Source: Oscillospiraceae bacterium (GTDB lineage: Bacteria > Bacillota > Clostridia > Oscillospirales > Acutalibacteraceae). Taken from it: a stretch of DNA of 47,643 nucleotides. This document shows, one piece after another, positions 33,110-42,069 of this stretch. The notes under the pieces are model-generated. The model saw nothing but the letters and a program-made list of their open reading frames with translations. It searched no databases and was not told the origin of the DNA. The stretch lies in NCBI GenBank assembly GCA_015065865.1, contig SVPM01000009.1, positions 1 to 47,643 on the forward strand. The letters run 5' to 3'. A program made the translations under genes and the position numbers. The stretch's first letter is position 1. The number at the start of each line of letters is the position of its first letter.

Positions 33110-34786
33110 ATGAGTATGCAGCATATGAACGTTATCGGTACTGATCCGTTGCGTCACGACTATCTGCTTCCCACCCGTGCGGTGTGGGTAAGCGAAGGCG
33201 TGCAAAACGTGGATAACCTTTTGAAAAATGCTTCAAAGCAGACCTTCGTCGGCATTCCCGCCGAACAGATGACCGTGTTTTCCACCCACGGTGGGCAAAA
33301 GGCGGCGGTGGTGCTGGATTTCGGCACGGAACTTGCGGGCGGTGTGCGTATCACCTCGCATATGAGCGGCAGTGATACCGATAAGGAACGCTGTTTTACC
33401 GTGCGGTTCGGGGAATCGGTGTCCGAAGCGATGACTCCCGTGCCGCAAAAGGGCGCAACGAACGATCACGCAACGCGTGAATACGCGGTCAAAGTGCCGT
33501 GGCTCGGCAGTATCGAAGTGGGACAGAGCGGTTTCCGTTTTGTCTATCTGGAATTGGCACAAGCGGACGTTATCTCCGAATTGGTGGCGGTGCAGGCGGT
33601 GTTCACCTATCGTGACGTGCCGTATCGCGGCAGTTTTGCGTGTAGTGACGAACGGTTGACCGAGATATACAACACCTCCGCCTACACGGCACATCTTTGT
33701 ATGCAACGCTATCTGTGGGACGGTGTGAAACGTGACCGCCTCGTGTGGTTCGGCGATCTTCACCCCGAAATTTTGGCGATCCGCACGGTGTTTGGTTATA
33801 ACGAAGTGGTGGATGATTGCTTGCGCTTTTTGGGCGAAAGCGATCGGCCGCCCCGCTGGCCGAATCATATGACCACGTATGCTCTGTGGTACATCCGCAG
33901 TGTGTGGGATTGGTATTTGCAAAACGGCGATGAAGCATTGCTTTCGGAGTTGAAGCCTTTGTGGTTTGCACTGCTTCGTCAACTTCTCGGCTTGATGCAT
34001 GAGGAAGGCGATGTTTTGCGTGTGGAAGAATTCAGCAACGGTTTCTTCTTTGATTGGCCCACTAAGGAAATGGAGGACGCCTCCAAGGCGGGTACGTATG
34101 CCCTGATGGCGATCACGCTCGAAGCGGGTGCGGCGCTTTGTCGTTGTTGTGGCGAAGAAGAAACTGCCGCTGCGTGCGAGCGGGGCATTGCCTTGCTCGG
34201 CAAGGAAAAACTGGATCATTGCCATATGAAACAGGTGGCGGCGATGATGAACCTTGCGGGGCATATGAGCGATACCGAAGCCGGCCCGATCCTCACACAA
34301 AACGGCGGCGCGGGTATGTCCACGTTCCACAGTTATTACATTTTGAAGGCGGTTTTGAAGTCGGCGGGTGTCGAGTCGGCACTCACAATGCTTTCGGAAT
34401 ACTACGGCGGTATGCTGGATGCGGGTGCCACCACCTTCTGGGAGGACTTTGATCTTGCTTGGTTGCGTGACGGCGCACGTATTGATAAAGTGCTTGCCGA
34501 CGGCGAATACGACATTCACGGCGACAACGGTAACTTCTGCTACGTCGGGTTGCGCCACTCGCTCTGCCACGGGTGGAGTGCGGGTCCTGCCGCATTCTTG
34601 GCGGACACGGTGCTCGGTATCGAAATTTTGGAATCGGGTTGTAAAAAGGTAGCGGTGAGACCGCAACTCGGCAACCTCGAATGGGCGAAAGGTACGTATC
34701 CCACGCCCTACGGTGACATCTCCGTGTCGGTCACGAAAGACGGCGTGGAGATCACCGCCCCGCCGCAGGTGGAGATCGTGCGATAA
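33110..34786 (+). CDS. Alpha-L-rhamnosidase-like (GH78-type) protein
   Basis: This 558-residue protein is a six-hairpin glycosidase with the GH78 plan. A beta-sandwich N-terminal part (VVLDFGTELAGGVRI, a GH78 hallmark) leads to an (alpha/alpha)6 barrel with WDGVKRDRLVWFGDLHPE, where the Asp residues and the Arg-Asp pair are the family's substrate site. Then come TTFWEDF and HGWSAGPAAFL, and a short C-terminal beta domain. There is no signal peptide, so it acts inside the cell, probably on imported rhamnose-containing oligosaccharides. It is shorter than many GH78 enzymes, which carry extra N-terminal sandwiches, and precise substrate is uncertain. Confidence 0.8.
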   Translation: MSMQHMNVIGTDPLRHDYLLPTRAVWVSEGVQNVDNLLKNASKQTFVGIPAEQMTVFSTHGGQKAAVVLDFGTELAGGVRITSHMSGSDTDKERCFTVRFGESVSEAMTPVPQKGATNDHATREYAVKVPWLGSIEVGQSGFRFVYLELAQADVISELVAVQAVFTYRDVPYRGSFACSDERLTEIYNTSAYTAHLCMQRYLWDGVKRDRLVWFGDLHPEILAIRTVFGYNEVVDDCLRFLGESDRPPRWPNHMTTYALWYIRSVWDWYLQNGDEALLSELKPLWFALLRQLLGLMHEEGDVLRVEEFSNGFFFDWPTKEMEDASKAGTYALMAITLEAGAALCRCCGEEETAAACERGIALLGKEKLDHCHMKQVAAMMNLAGHMSDTEAGPILTQNGGAGMSTFHSYYILKAVLKSAGVESALTMLSEYYGGMLDAGATTFWEDFDLAWLRDGARIDKVLADGEYDIHGDNGNFCYVGLRHSLCHGWSAGPAAFLADTVLGIEILESGCKKVAVRPQLGNLEWAKGTYPTPYGDISVSVTKDGVEITAPPQVEIVR

Positions 34787-34812
34787 TAAGCGGTATAAGG
34801 AGGACATATCCT

Positions 34813-35820
34813 ATGCAGTACGTTACGCTTGGAAAAACGGGGCTTAAAATAGCACGGCTCGGTTTCGGGGGAATCCCCATTCAGCGCATCGATGCCGCGG
34901 GTACGCGGGCATTGGTGCTGAAAATGCGGGAAATGGGTGTAAATTTTATCGACACCGCCCGCGGATACACCGTGAGTGAAGAATATCTGGGTTTCGCACT
35001 GGAGGGTGTGCGAGAGGATTTCGTGCTCGCCACCAAATCCATGTCGCGGGATAAAGCGGGTATGGCACGGGATATCGAAACCAGTTTGCACAATCTTAAG
35101 ACAAACTATATCGACCTTTATCAAGTGCACAATGCTTCGGTGGAGCAGTTGAAAGCGGTTGCTGCCGAAGGCGGTGCATTGGAGGCGCTTAAAGAGGCGA
35201 AAGCGGCGGGGAAGATCGGCCACATCGGCGTGACCGCCCACGCGGTGGAAGCGTTTGAGTACGCCCTCACCCTCGATTGGGTGGAAACGGTGATGTTCCC
35301 TTATAATATCGTGGAGTCGCAGGGGAAAGACCTCATTGCTGCCTGCCGTGAGAAGAATATCGGGTTTATCGATATGAAACCGCTTGCAGGCGGTGCGATC
35401 GAGGATGCGACGCTTGCCGTTCGGTACGTTTTGGATAACGAGGCGGTGTCGGTGGTGATCCCCGGTATGGCCACGGCGGAAGAACTCGTGCAAAACGTTG
35501 CGGCGGCGAATAACACCGCCCCGCTTTCTGCGGACGAGCAAGTGCAGATCGCGCGTATACGCGAAACTCTCGGAACGCAGTTTTGCCGTCGTTGCGGCTA
35601 TTGTGCCCCTTGCACGGTGGGTATCGGCATTCCCGGCGTGTTCTTGTTTGAAGGGTATCTTTCTCGCTACGGGCTGGAAAACTGGGCGCGTGAGCGGTAT
35701 GCTTCCATGGCGGTAAAAGCCTCGGCGTGTGTGGGGTGCGGCGTGTGCGAAACACGCTGTCCGTACGATCTGCCGATTCGCGAAATGCTGAAAACTGCCG
35801 CTGGAAAATTCGGAGAATAA
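34813..35820 (+). CDS. Aldo/keto reductase with C-terminal Fe-S cluster domain
   Basis: This 335-residue protein joins an aldo/keto reductase barrel to a ferredoxin-like tail. The barrel starts LGKTGLKIARLGFGGIPIQ and contains NFIDTARGYTVSEEYLG, which supplies the catalytic Asp and Tyr, and DLYQVHN. The tail has one cysteine set in FCRRCGYCAPC and a second in ACVGCGVCETRCPYDLP, the latter a classic 4Fe-4S ligand pattern. This architecture is common in strict anaerobes, where electrons may come from ferredoxin-like donors. The substrate is unknown. It may be co-transcribed with the GH78-like gene 26 bases upstream. Confidence 0.88.
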   Translation: MQYVTLGKTGLKIARLGFGGIPIQRIDAAGTRALVLKMREMGVNFIDTARGYTVSEEYLGFALEGVREDFVLATKSMSRDKAGMARDIETSLHNLKTNYIDLYQVHNASVEQLKAVAAEGGALEALKEAKAAGKIGHIGVTAHAVEAFEYALTLDWVETVMFPYNIVESQGKDLIAACREKNIGFIDMKPLAGGAIEDATLAVRYVLDNEAVSVVIPGMATAEELVQNVAAANNTAPLSADEQVQIARIRETLGTQFCRRCGYCAPCTVGIGIPGVFLFEGYLSRYGLENWARERYASMAVKASACVGCGVCETRCPYDLPIREMLKTAAGKFGE

Positions 35821-35830
35821 CGGTATACAT

Positions 35831-35862
35831 AAAAAAAGGCCAAGCAACGCTTGGCCTTTTTT
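35831..35862. terminator. Bidirectional terminator between the aldo/keto reductase and the DeoR-type regulator
   Basis: Seven A, GGCCAAG, CAACG loop, CTTGGCC, six T. Symmetric, so it serves both strands. Confidence 0.92.
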
Positions 35863-35900
35863 GCTTTATGACGGCATATGCTTAATAATATCGGTGTTTT

Positions 35901-36650
35901 TTACAATAACTTCACGTTGCTTTGAAGTTCAGAAAAGCGTAACGCGGCATTATCCTCACTGATAAGATAGTCTACGTCGCTAAGGTCACATTGTTTGAAA
36001 GGAGCACGAACCCCGAATTTTGTACTATCGCATAAAAGAACTTTTTTATCGGCGTTTTTAAGCATGGTCTTTCTGACCGCAATCTCTTCCGTTGAACAAT
36101 CCGTGACGGCGGCATCGTCTGAGACCGCTTTGACAGAGAAAAACACATAATCGGCAAATATGTTTTCAAACGTCTTTTGCGCGTTGCCGCCTATGAGGCA
36201 ATTTCGATTTTCATCGCTCAAAAAACCGCCCGAAGATATCACTTTTATCCTTGAATTCGACAGAAGCATCAGTATCTCGATATTGTTCGTTACCACCGTA
36301 AGTGAACTCCGATTTACCAATTCGGTCGCCAGATAAAAAGCGGTAGAGGACTGGTCAAGAAAAACGATATTACCGTCGTGTATTAAAGAAACCGCCTTCT
36401 TGGCGATATCCCGTTTTTGCTTTACGTTCCGACGAGTACGATGATTGAAGGTGACGATGTTTGAAAAATTGTTCTGGAGTGATGCCCCGCCGTAACTTCT
36501 CTTAACAAGCCCGCGTTCTTCCAACGATTTCAAATCTCTGCGAATACTGGACTCGCTTGCAAACAAGGTGTCACACAATTGTTTTACCGAAACAAACCCG
36601 TTCAATTTTAATATACCCAGTATTTCTTGTTCTCGTTCTTTGTTAAGCAT
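35901..36650 (-). CDS. DeoR-family transcriptional regulator
   Basis: This 249-residue repressor-type regulator has the DeoR plan. The N-terminal winged helix-turn-helix is REQEILGILKLNGFVSVKQLCDTLFASESSIRRDLKSLEERG (shown here by its ends: residues about 5-50). It is followed by the linker KRSYGGA and a C-terminal sugar-phosphate-sensing domain with DGNIVFLDQSSTAFYLA and VVTNNIEIL. DeoR proteins usually respond to a phosphorylated intermediate of the pathway they control. ATG 36650 is chosen because GGAGGG lies seven bases upstream; the GTG at 36656 is too close. It is divergent from the glycyl-radical operon and is its likely controller. Confidence 0.9.
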   Translation of the reverse strand: MLNKEREQEILGILKLNGFVSVKQLCDTLFASESSIRRDLKSLEERGLVKRSYGGASLQNNFSNIVTFNHRTRRNVKQKRDIAKKAVSLIHDGNIVFLDQSSTAFYLATELVNRSSLTVVTNNIEILMLLSNSRIKVISSGGFLSDENRNCLIGGNAQKTFENIFADYVFFSVKAVSDDAAVTDCSTEEIAVRKTMLKNADKKVLLCDSTKFGVRAPFKQCDLSDVDYLISEDNAALRFSELQSNVKLL

Positions 36651-36669
36651 TTTCACGCCCTCCGAATTG

Positions 36670-36685
36670 ATCGGTTTTGACCGAT
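36670..36685. promoter_or_regulatory. Palindrome, candidate operator of the DeoR-type regulator
   Basis: ATCGGT-TTTG-ACCGAT is a perfect palindrome with 6-base arms located just ahead of the regulator start. A second, looser inverted repeat (CCTAAAATTT near 36700 with AAATTTAGG at 36725-36733) lies closer to the operon promoter. Either could bind the regulator. Confidence 0.5.
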
Positions 36686-36738
36686 TTGATAAAATGATGC
36701 CTAAAATTTCCGTTGTTCGTGCAAATTTAGGCTAATTG

Positions 36739-36767
36739 TTGATTTATCCTGACGGATATACTATAAC
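36739..36767 (+). promoter_or_regulatory. Promoter of the glycyl-radical catabolic operon
   Basis: TTGATT (36739-36744), 17-base spacer, TATAAC (36762-36767), 33 bases before the TTG start at 36801. Confidence 0.7.
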
Positions 36768-36800
36768 ATAATTATCTTATTATGTAAAGGGGATTCTCGT

Positions 36801-38069
36801 TTGGATATCAACAAATTGCTTTGCGGCGTTACCTGCTCTTGCGGAAAAAGACACGCCTGCGATATTCAGTATGTATATATTGAGAAAAACGCAACGAAAC
36901 ATTTAAAAGAAATATGCCGCGACAACCAAAACCTTTTAGTTGTTGCGGATCAAAACACCTTCGCGGCCGCAGGAGAAAAAACGCTGGCCGAACTGCAAGA
37001 TAAGCATATTAAAAAAATGATCTTCAGCGGCCAAGACGTTCTCGTGCCTAATGAAGAAGCCATAGCGGCCGTCACAGATCTTCTTGAAGATGCGGATCTG
37101 ATCATCGGTATCGGTTCGGGTGTTATACAGGACCTGTGTAAATACGTTTCCTTTTACAACAAAGTGCCGTACATTATTGTGGCAACGGCACCTTCGATGG
37201 ACGGCTATGCCTCAAACGGTGCCGCCATGATCACGAACGGGATGAAAGAGACCTATCCCGCAGGACTTCCCAAGGCGATCATCGCCGACGTAGACGTTTT
37301 GGCAAACGCTCCTATGGGTATGATAAAAGCAGGATACGGTGATATCATCGGGAAGTTTTCGGCACTGAACGATTGGAAATTAAGCCGCTGCGTAAACGGC
37401 GAATATTTTTGCGACTACATATACGATCTGACCTACAGCCAAATAAAAAGGACGCTTGATTTGGCCGGCGGTATTCTGAAAAGGGACGAAGAAAGCATCC
37501 GAACGCTGATGGAAGCACTCGTGATCATCGGGATCTTGATGAGTTTTGCCGGTTCTTCACGCCCTGCGTCGGGCAGCGAACACCATTTATCGCATTTCTT
37601 TGAAATAACGGGTATTATACGGGGGGAGGACTATTTCCCCCACGGTATCGACGTTGCGTATTCTGCGGTTATAACTTCCGAAATCCGCGAGAAACTCTTG
37701 TCGGGGCCGTTTAAGGATACGCTCTATCGCCCGAAGGAGTCCGAATATCGGCGCCGGATGCAGGAGATCTATCAATCGGTTGCCGACGGATGTATGGACC
37801 TTCAAAAAAAGGTCGGAAACTATTCTGCCGATCGCTCTGTCACGTATAAAGAGAAAGAAGCCGAGATCAAGGAAATATTAGCGCAAGTCCCGACCGCCGA
37901 GGAGATCAAAGAAATGCTTTCACTTGTAGGTCTGGATATGGAGGAGTTTTACGCTCTTTACAGCAGTAAAAAACGAAACGACGCTATGTTGTATGCCAAA
38001 GATCTAAAAGATCGGTATACCGTTTTGTGGTTGTATTATGATTTGTTGGGAGATGAGAAACGTGCATGA
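36801..38069 (+). CDS. Glycerol-1-phosphate dehydrogenase-like protein (AraM/EgsA family)
   Basis: This 422-residue protein has the dehydroquinate synthase-like fold of NAD(P)-dependent glycerol-1-phosphate dehydrogenases. The nucleotide site is DLIIGIGSGVIQDLCKY, and TAPSMDGYASNGAAM is a family hallmark. Metal ligands are expected at Asp in AGYGDIIGK, His in SGSEHHLSHF and His in YFPHGIDVA, all present. Bacterial AraM is found in sugar operons and in one case reduces dihydroxyacetone phosphate. The start is TTG, seven bases after AAAGGGGA (36786-36793). As first gene of a sugar operon it may use another ketose phosphate instead; the substrate is open. Confidence 0.82.
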   Translation: MDINKLLCGVTCSCGKRHACDIQYVYIEKNATKHLKEICRDNQNLLVVADQNTFAAAGEKTLAELQDKHIKKMIFSGQDVLVPNEEAIAAVTDLLEDADLIIGIGSGVIQDLCKYVSFYNKVPYIIVATAPSMDGYASNGAAMITNGMKETYPAGLPKAIIADVDVLANAPMGMIKAGYGDIIGKFSALNDWKLSRCVNGEYFCDYIYDLTYSQIKRTLDLAGGILKRDEESIRTLMEALVIIGILMSFAGSSRPASGSEHHLSHFFEITGIIRGEDYFPHGIDVAYSAVITSEIREKLLSGPFKDTLYRPKESEYRRRMQEIYQSVADGCMDLQKKVGNYSADRSVTYKEKEAEIKEILAQVPTAEEIKEMLSLVGLDMEEFYALYSSKKRNDAMLYAKDLKDRYTVLWLYYDLLGDEKRA

Positions 38070-38784
38070 GAACGTCAAGGTGATCGCTATGGATCTGGAC
38101 GGCACCCTTACTCAGCATAAAACACCGCTGAGCCCGGAACACAGGGCGGTCCTTACGGAACTTTCAAAGCGATATACATTGCTCATGGTCGGCGCAGGGC
38201 AGGTAATGCGTATTTTTAACCAACTTCGGAATTTTCCCATTGATATTATCGGCAACTACGGTATGCAGTATGGTGTGTATAACGCGAAAACGCAGGAGAT
38301 CGATATCAAACGAGATATCGTTGCCCACTGCAACAAAGAACGGATAACCGAAAAGATCAACGCATTGAGAGAAACATACGGATATACCGAATATGCGGGG
38401 GAGACCGTCGAGTTTCATCCGTCCGGATGCGTAACCTTTCCCATTCTCGGAACAAAGGCCAAACAAGAAGACAAATTGGCATTCGACCCCGACCGTGTAA
38501 AACGCAGAAAGATCTATGAAGACGTAGTAAACACCTTCAGCGATTATTGCGTTTTCGTCGGCGGCTCATCCTCGTTTGATATGGCGCCGAAACCATACGA
38601 TAAGTTTTACGCCCTTGACGTATATTGTCGAGAAAACGGATATGCACACAGCGAGGTCGTATATATCGGGGATGATTACGGACTCGGCGGCAATGACGAA
38701 GCGGTTTACAAGTCGGATTTTTGTTACATTACGATCGACAATTATTTGGATTTCCCGCAAAAAGTCAGTGAACTGTTAAAGTAG
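38062..38784 (+). CDS. HAD-superfamily phosphatase (Cof/PMM-like, type IIB)
   Basis: This 240-residue HAD hydrolase begins with the catalytic motif VIAMDLDGTLTQHK (nucleophile and acid Asp). Then come motif II around YTLLMVGAGQ, a cap domain, and motif IV at VVYIGDDYGLGGND. The cap with GNYGMQYGV and FHPSGCVTF resembles phosphomannomutase-like HADs more than typical Cof proteins. It would hydrolyse or transfer phosphate on a sugar phosphate. GTG 38062 is chosen, about nine bases after GGGAG; ATG 38053 is an alternative. It overlaps the dehydrogenase gene by a few bases. Confidence 0.75.
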   Translation: MHENVKVIAMDLDGTLTQHKTPLSPEHRAVLTELSKRYTLLMVGAGQVMRIFNQLRNFPIDIIGNYGMQYGVYNAKTQEIDIKRDIVAHCNKERITEKINALRETYGYTEYAGETVEFHPSGCVTFPILGTKAKQEDKLAFDPDRVKRRKIYEDVVNTFSDYCVFVGGSSSFDMAPKPYDKFYALDVYCRENGYAHSEVVYIGDDYGLGGNDEAVYKSDFCYITIDNYLDFPQKVSELLK

Positions 38785-38833
38785 GACGTAGAAAATTAAG
38801 CGGATATATTAGCGGCAGAAAGGGAGAGAGAGT

Positions 38834-39517
38834 ATGACGGAAAAAGAATTTAATAAAATTTTCGACCACACCATTTTAAAACCGCCCACTACCGAGGAGG
38901 AACTGAAAAAGGTCTGTGAGGAAGCCGTTGGATACGGATTCTGCTCGGTAGCTGTCAATACCGGAATGGTGGCCAAATGCGCTGAGTTTCTGAAAGGCAG
39001 CGGTGTTTTGGTGGATGCCGCCGTTGGTTTCCCGCTTGGGATAACCACGATCGATGGCAAGGTTCTTGAAACGGAAGAGGCGATCAAAAACGGTGCCGGT
39101 GAAATTGACTACGTGATAAATATCGGCAGGATCAAACAAGGCGATACCGATTACATAAAAGAAGAAATGGAAAAAATTGTTTCGGTTTGCCGCAGACATC
39201 ACGTAACTTCTAAAGTCATTTTCGAAAATTGTTATTTGACAGACGACGAGAAAATCGCTCTTTGCAAGATAGCCGATGAAGTAAAACCGGATTTTATAAA
39301 GACATCGACAGGATTTGGACCTTCTTCGGCAACCGTAAAAGACGTAAAACTTATGAGGGAATACGTTTCGTCGGATGTAAAAGTCAAGGCGGCAGGCGGT
39401 GTGAGAGATCTTAAGAGTTGTTTGGCAATGCTTGAAGCAGGGGCTGAACGGATCGGATGCAGTAACAGCGCGGCTATTGCAGAGGAATATAAAAATAATG
39501 TATCGGAGAGGTTTTAA
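38834..39517 (+). CDS. deoC: Deoxyribose-phosphate aldolase
   Basis: This 227-residue class I aldolase reversibly splits 2-deoxy-D-ribose 5-phosphate into acetaldehyde and glyceraldehyde 3-phosphate. The Schiff-base lysine is Lys156 in FIKTSTGFG, the proton-relay lysine is Lys185 in KVKAAGGVR, and the matching Asp is Asp92 in EIDYVINIG. Length and motifs are fully typical. It is not beside deoxynucleoside genes (no pyrimidine-nucleoside phosphorylase or phosphopentomutase here) but within a glycyl-radical/kinase operon, so its deoxysugar phosphate is likely made by that pathway. Confidence 0.94.
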   Translation: MTEKEFNKIFDHTILKPPTTEEELKKVCEEAVGYGFCSVAVNTGMVAKCAEFLKGSGVLVDAAVGFPLGITTIDGKVLETEEAIKNGAGEIDYVINIGRIKQGDTDYIKEEMEKIVSVCRRHHVTSKVIFENCYLTDDEKIALCKIADEVKPDFIKTSTGFGPSSATVKDVKLMREYVSSDVKVKAAGGVRDLKSCLAMLEAGAERIGCSNSAAIAEEYKNNVSERF

Positions 39518-39519
39518 TT

Positions 39520-40548
39520 ATGAAGAGCTATGTGGTTTTCGAGGATCAAAGTTGCAAAACCGTGGATGATATGCCTATGCCTAAATACGGTGAATACGAC
39601 GCACTCGTTAAAATTGAAAGTTGCGGTGTATGCAATGGCACGGACACGAAAATTATTCACGGCGATTTTAAAGGGATCGATACGTATCCCGTTGTTTTGG
39701 GCCATGAAGGCGTTGGCAGAGTAGTTGAAAAGGGAAGCAAAGTCACAAACTTTGAAATCGGTGACCTTGTGCTTATGCCGTATTGGTCCGATGTGCCCGA
39801 AGGCTATACAAGCGGATGGGGTACGTATTCCGAATACAATATTGTGACCGACGCATTGGCGCAGGAAAAAGACGGCATCATTCCTGCCGACTTCTCATAC
39901 GGACAGAGAAAACTCCCCGCCGATTTCGATCCGGTAAGCTCTGCCATGATCATTACGTTCCGAGAAGTTTTGAGCACAATGAAACGCTTTGGTTTTGAAT
40001 CTAACAAGAGCCTTGTTGTTCTTGGCATGGGACCGGTTGGTCTTAGTTTTGTTAAATTTGCCAAACTCAGCGGTATGGGACCGGTCATTGCTATTGACAT
40101 CACGGACGAGAAGTTAGAACTCGCCAAAAAACAGGGCGCAGATCACGTTATTAACAGCACCAAAGACGATATTGCAGAAACCGTTCGCAAAATTTGTCCC
40201 GACGGTGTGGATTTTTCGTTGGATGCCGTTGGCGTTTCGAGTTTCATTAACACGTCACTTGAAATTATCAAGCCGGATGCAAAGGTTTGTGTATACGGTA
40301 TTTCTGCTAATATGACACAACTGGTTGATTGGAGCAAGTGCCCGTACAATTGGACGCTTCATTTTCATCAGTTTCCCTCTAAAAAGGCGGAATCCGAGGC
40401 ACACGATCAGATCGTAAACTGGATAAAGGCAGGGATCCTTGACCCTAACGATTACATTTCCCACGTTTACGATTTTGCGGATATTGACAAGGCTTTTGAT
40501 AACATTAAAAATAAAGTGCCGACTATGAAAATGGTTGTTAAATTTTAA
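39520..40548 (+). CDS. Zinc-type medium-chain alcohol/polyol dehydrogenase
   Basis: This 342-residue medium-chain dehydrogenase has the catalytic zinc elements (Cys in SCGVCNGTD, GHEGVGRVVEKG) and a Rossmann nucleotide site VVLGMGPVGLSFVKFA followed by an acidic AIDITD, which suggests NAD(H) preference. The four-cysteine structural zinc lobe is not seen. The 120-130 region instead has KDGIIPADFSYGQRKLPADF. Members oxidise polyols to ketoses or reduce aldehydes/ketones. The ATG follows the deoC stop by two bases. In this operon it may oxidise the incoming polyol or dispose of an aldehyde; the sequence does not decide. Confidence 0.85.
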   Translation: MKSYVVFEDQSCKTVDDMPMPKYGEYDALVKIESCGVCNGTDTKIIHGDFKGIDTYPVVLGHEGVGRVVEKGSKVTNFEIGDLVLMPYWSDVPEGYTSGWGTYSEYNIVTDALAQEKDGIIPADFSYGQRKLPADFDPVSSAMIITFREVLSTMKRFGFESNKSLVVLGMGPVGLSFVKFAKLSGMGPVIAIDITDEKLELAKKQGADHVINSTKDDIAETVRKICPDGVDFSLDAVGVSSFINTSLEIIKPDAKVCVYGISANMTQLVDWSKCPYNWTLHFHQFPSKKAESEAHDQIVNWIKAGILDPNDYISHVYDFADIDKAFDNIKNKVPTMKMVVKF

Positions 40549-40557
40549 GGTGTCGCT

Positions 40558-42069
40558 ATGAATAAGTACATTTTAGCGCATGATTTAGGGACGTCGGGAA
40601 ATAAAGCCACACTTTTTGATACGGACGGAAATCTGATAAAAAGTACCGTTTACTCCTACGATCTGATCACGGGAGATAACAACTCAGCCGAACAACGTGC
40701 TGACGATTGGTGGAAAGCGTTTTGTGAAACTTCAAAGGCACTCGTCAGCAAAATTGATAAGAAGGATGTAATCGCCGTTTCTTTCAGCGGTCAGATGATG
40801 GGTTGTCTTTGTGTTGACAAAGAGGGTAATCCGCTTCATAATGCTCTTATCTGGGCGGATATGCGCTCAACGGTACAGGCTGAATACATAAAGCGAAATA
40901 TTGACGCTGACACGTATTATAACATTACGGGTCACAGGATAAGCGCTTCGGACAGTATCACAAAACTAATGTGGATAAGGGATAATCTGCCCGCCGTTTA
41001 TAAGAACACGTATAAAGTGCTCAATGCAAAGGACTACATAATTTACAAACTTACAAATATGTTTGTAACAGAGCCGTCCGATGCATCCTCTACCTGTTTG
41101 TTGGATTTAAATACGCTTACTTGGTCTGATGAAATTGTTAAAGTCAGCGGTTTGGACAAATCAAAATTACCCGATATTCTTAGGTCGATAGATGTTGTCG
41201 GAGGCGTTACAAAGGAAGCGGCAGACCTTACGGGTCTTCTTGCGGGAACACCTGTAGTTTGCGGCGGTGGCGACGGTTGCTGCGCGGCAGTGGGTACAGG
41301 CGTTGTAAAAGAAGGGATCGCGAACTGTTGCCTTGGAACGTCCTCGTGGATATCTCTTGCATCCCAAAAGGCTGTTTGCGATAAAGATATGGCGGTATTT
41401 AATTTTGCACATATCGTACCCGGATATATTATGCCTTGCGGGACAATGCAAACAGGCGGCGGCGCTCTCAGTTGGGCGGTAAACGCTCTTTACGGCGGAC
41501 TCGAAGGCTGCGAAGAATTTTCTAAAAATGATATTTACGCTTCTGTCGGTAAAGAAGTTTCGGCTTCTGAAGCGGGGGCTAAAAACTTATTGTTTCTGCC
41601 CTATCTTATAGGTGAGAGAAGTCCTCGTTGGAACGATAAGGCGAAAGGTTCATTCGTAGGCCTTACCCTTAATCACACAAGAGGCGATATGCTTCGTGCC
41701 GTTATGGAAGGCGTAGGTTATAATCTTGATATAATACTCAAGACATTCAAAAACAGCGGAAACGATATCGATGAATTGATCCTGATAGGCGGCGGTGCGC
41801 GAAATAAAATATGGCAGGAAATACTTTGTAATATTTTTGAGGTTCCCGTACTCGTTCCCAATTACCTAGAGGAAGCAACTTCCATGGGCGCGGCTATTAC
41901 GGCAGGTGTCGGCGTTGGTGCTTTCAAAGATTTTGATGTAGTCAATAAGTTTATTAAGATCAATCAAGAAAACAAGCCGCATTTTGAAGCAAAAGAAAAA
42001 TACACAATAATGAAAGAATTATTTGACGAATCGTACTATTCACTTAACAAAATATTTGATGAACTTTAG
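40558..42069 (+). CDS. FGGY-family carbohydrate kinase (xylulokinase-like)
   Basis: This 503-residue sugar or polyol kinase opens with the phosphate loop ILAHDLGTSGNKATLFD, then SFSGQMMG and the sugar site ALIWADMRS. The second half has CCLGTSSWISLAS and the adenosine motif LILIGGGARNKIWQEILCNIF, ending with EATSMGAA. It is closest in appearance to xylulokinases, but FGGY kinases also act on ribitol, arabitol, erythritol and ribulose. It would produce the phosphorylated compound handled by the aldolase or dehydrogenases. Its stop codon touches the left end of a structured inverted-repeat element. Confidence 0.9.
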   Translation: MNKYILAHDLGTSGNKATLFDTDGNLIKSTVYSYDLITGDNNSAEQRADDWWKAFCETSKALVSKIDKKDVIAVSFSGQMMGCLCVDKEGNPLHNALIWADMRSTVQAEYIKRNIDADTYYNITGHRISASDSITKLMWIRDNLPAVYKNTYKVLNAKDYIIYKLTNMFVTEPSDASSTCLLDLNTLTWSDEIVKVSGLDKSKLPDILRSIDVVGGVTKEAADLTGLLAGTPVVCGGGDGCCAAVGTGVVKEGIANCCLGTSSWISLASQKAVCDKDMAVFNFAHIVPGYIMPCGTMQTGGGALSWAVNALYGGLEGCEEFSKNDIYASVGKEVSASEAGAKNLLFLPYLIGERSPRWNDKAKGSFVGLTLNHTRGDMLRAVMEGVGYNLDIILKTFKNSGNDIDELILIGGGARNKIWQEILCNIFEVPVLVPNYLEEATSMGAAITAGVGVGAFKDFDVVNKFIKINQENKPHFEAKEKYTIMKELFDESYYSLNKIFDEL

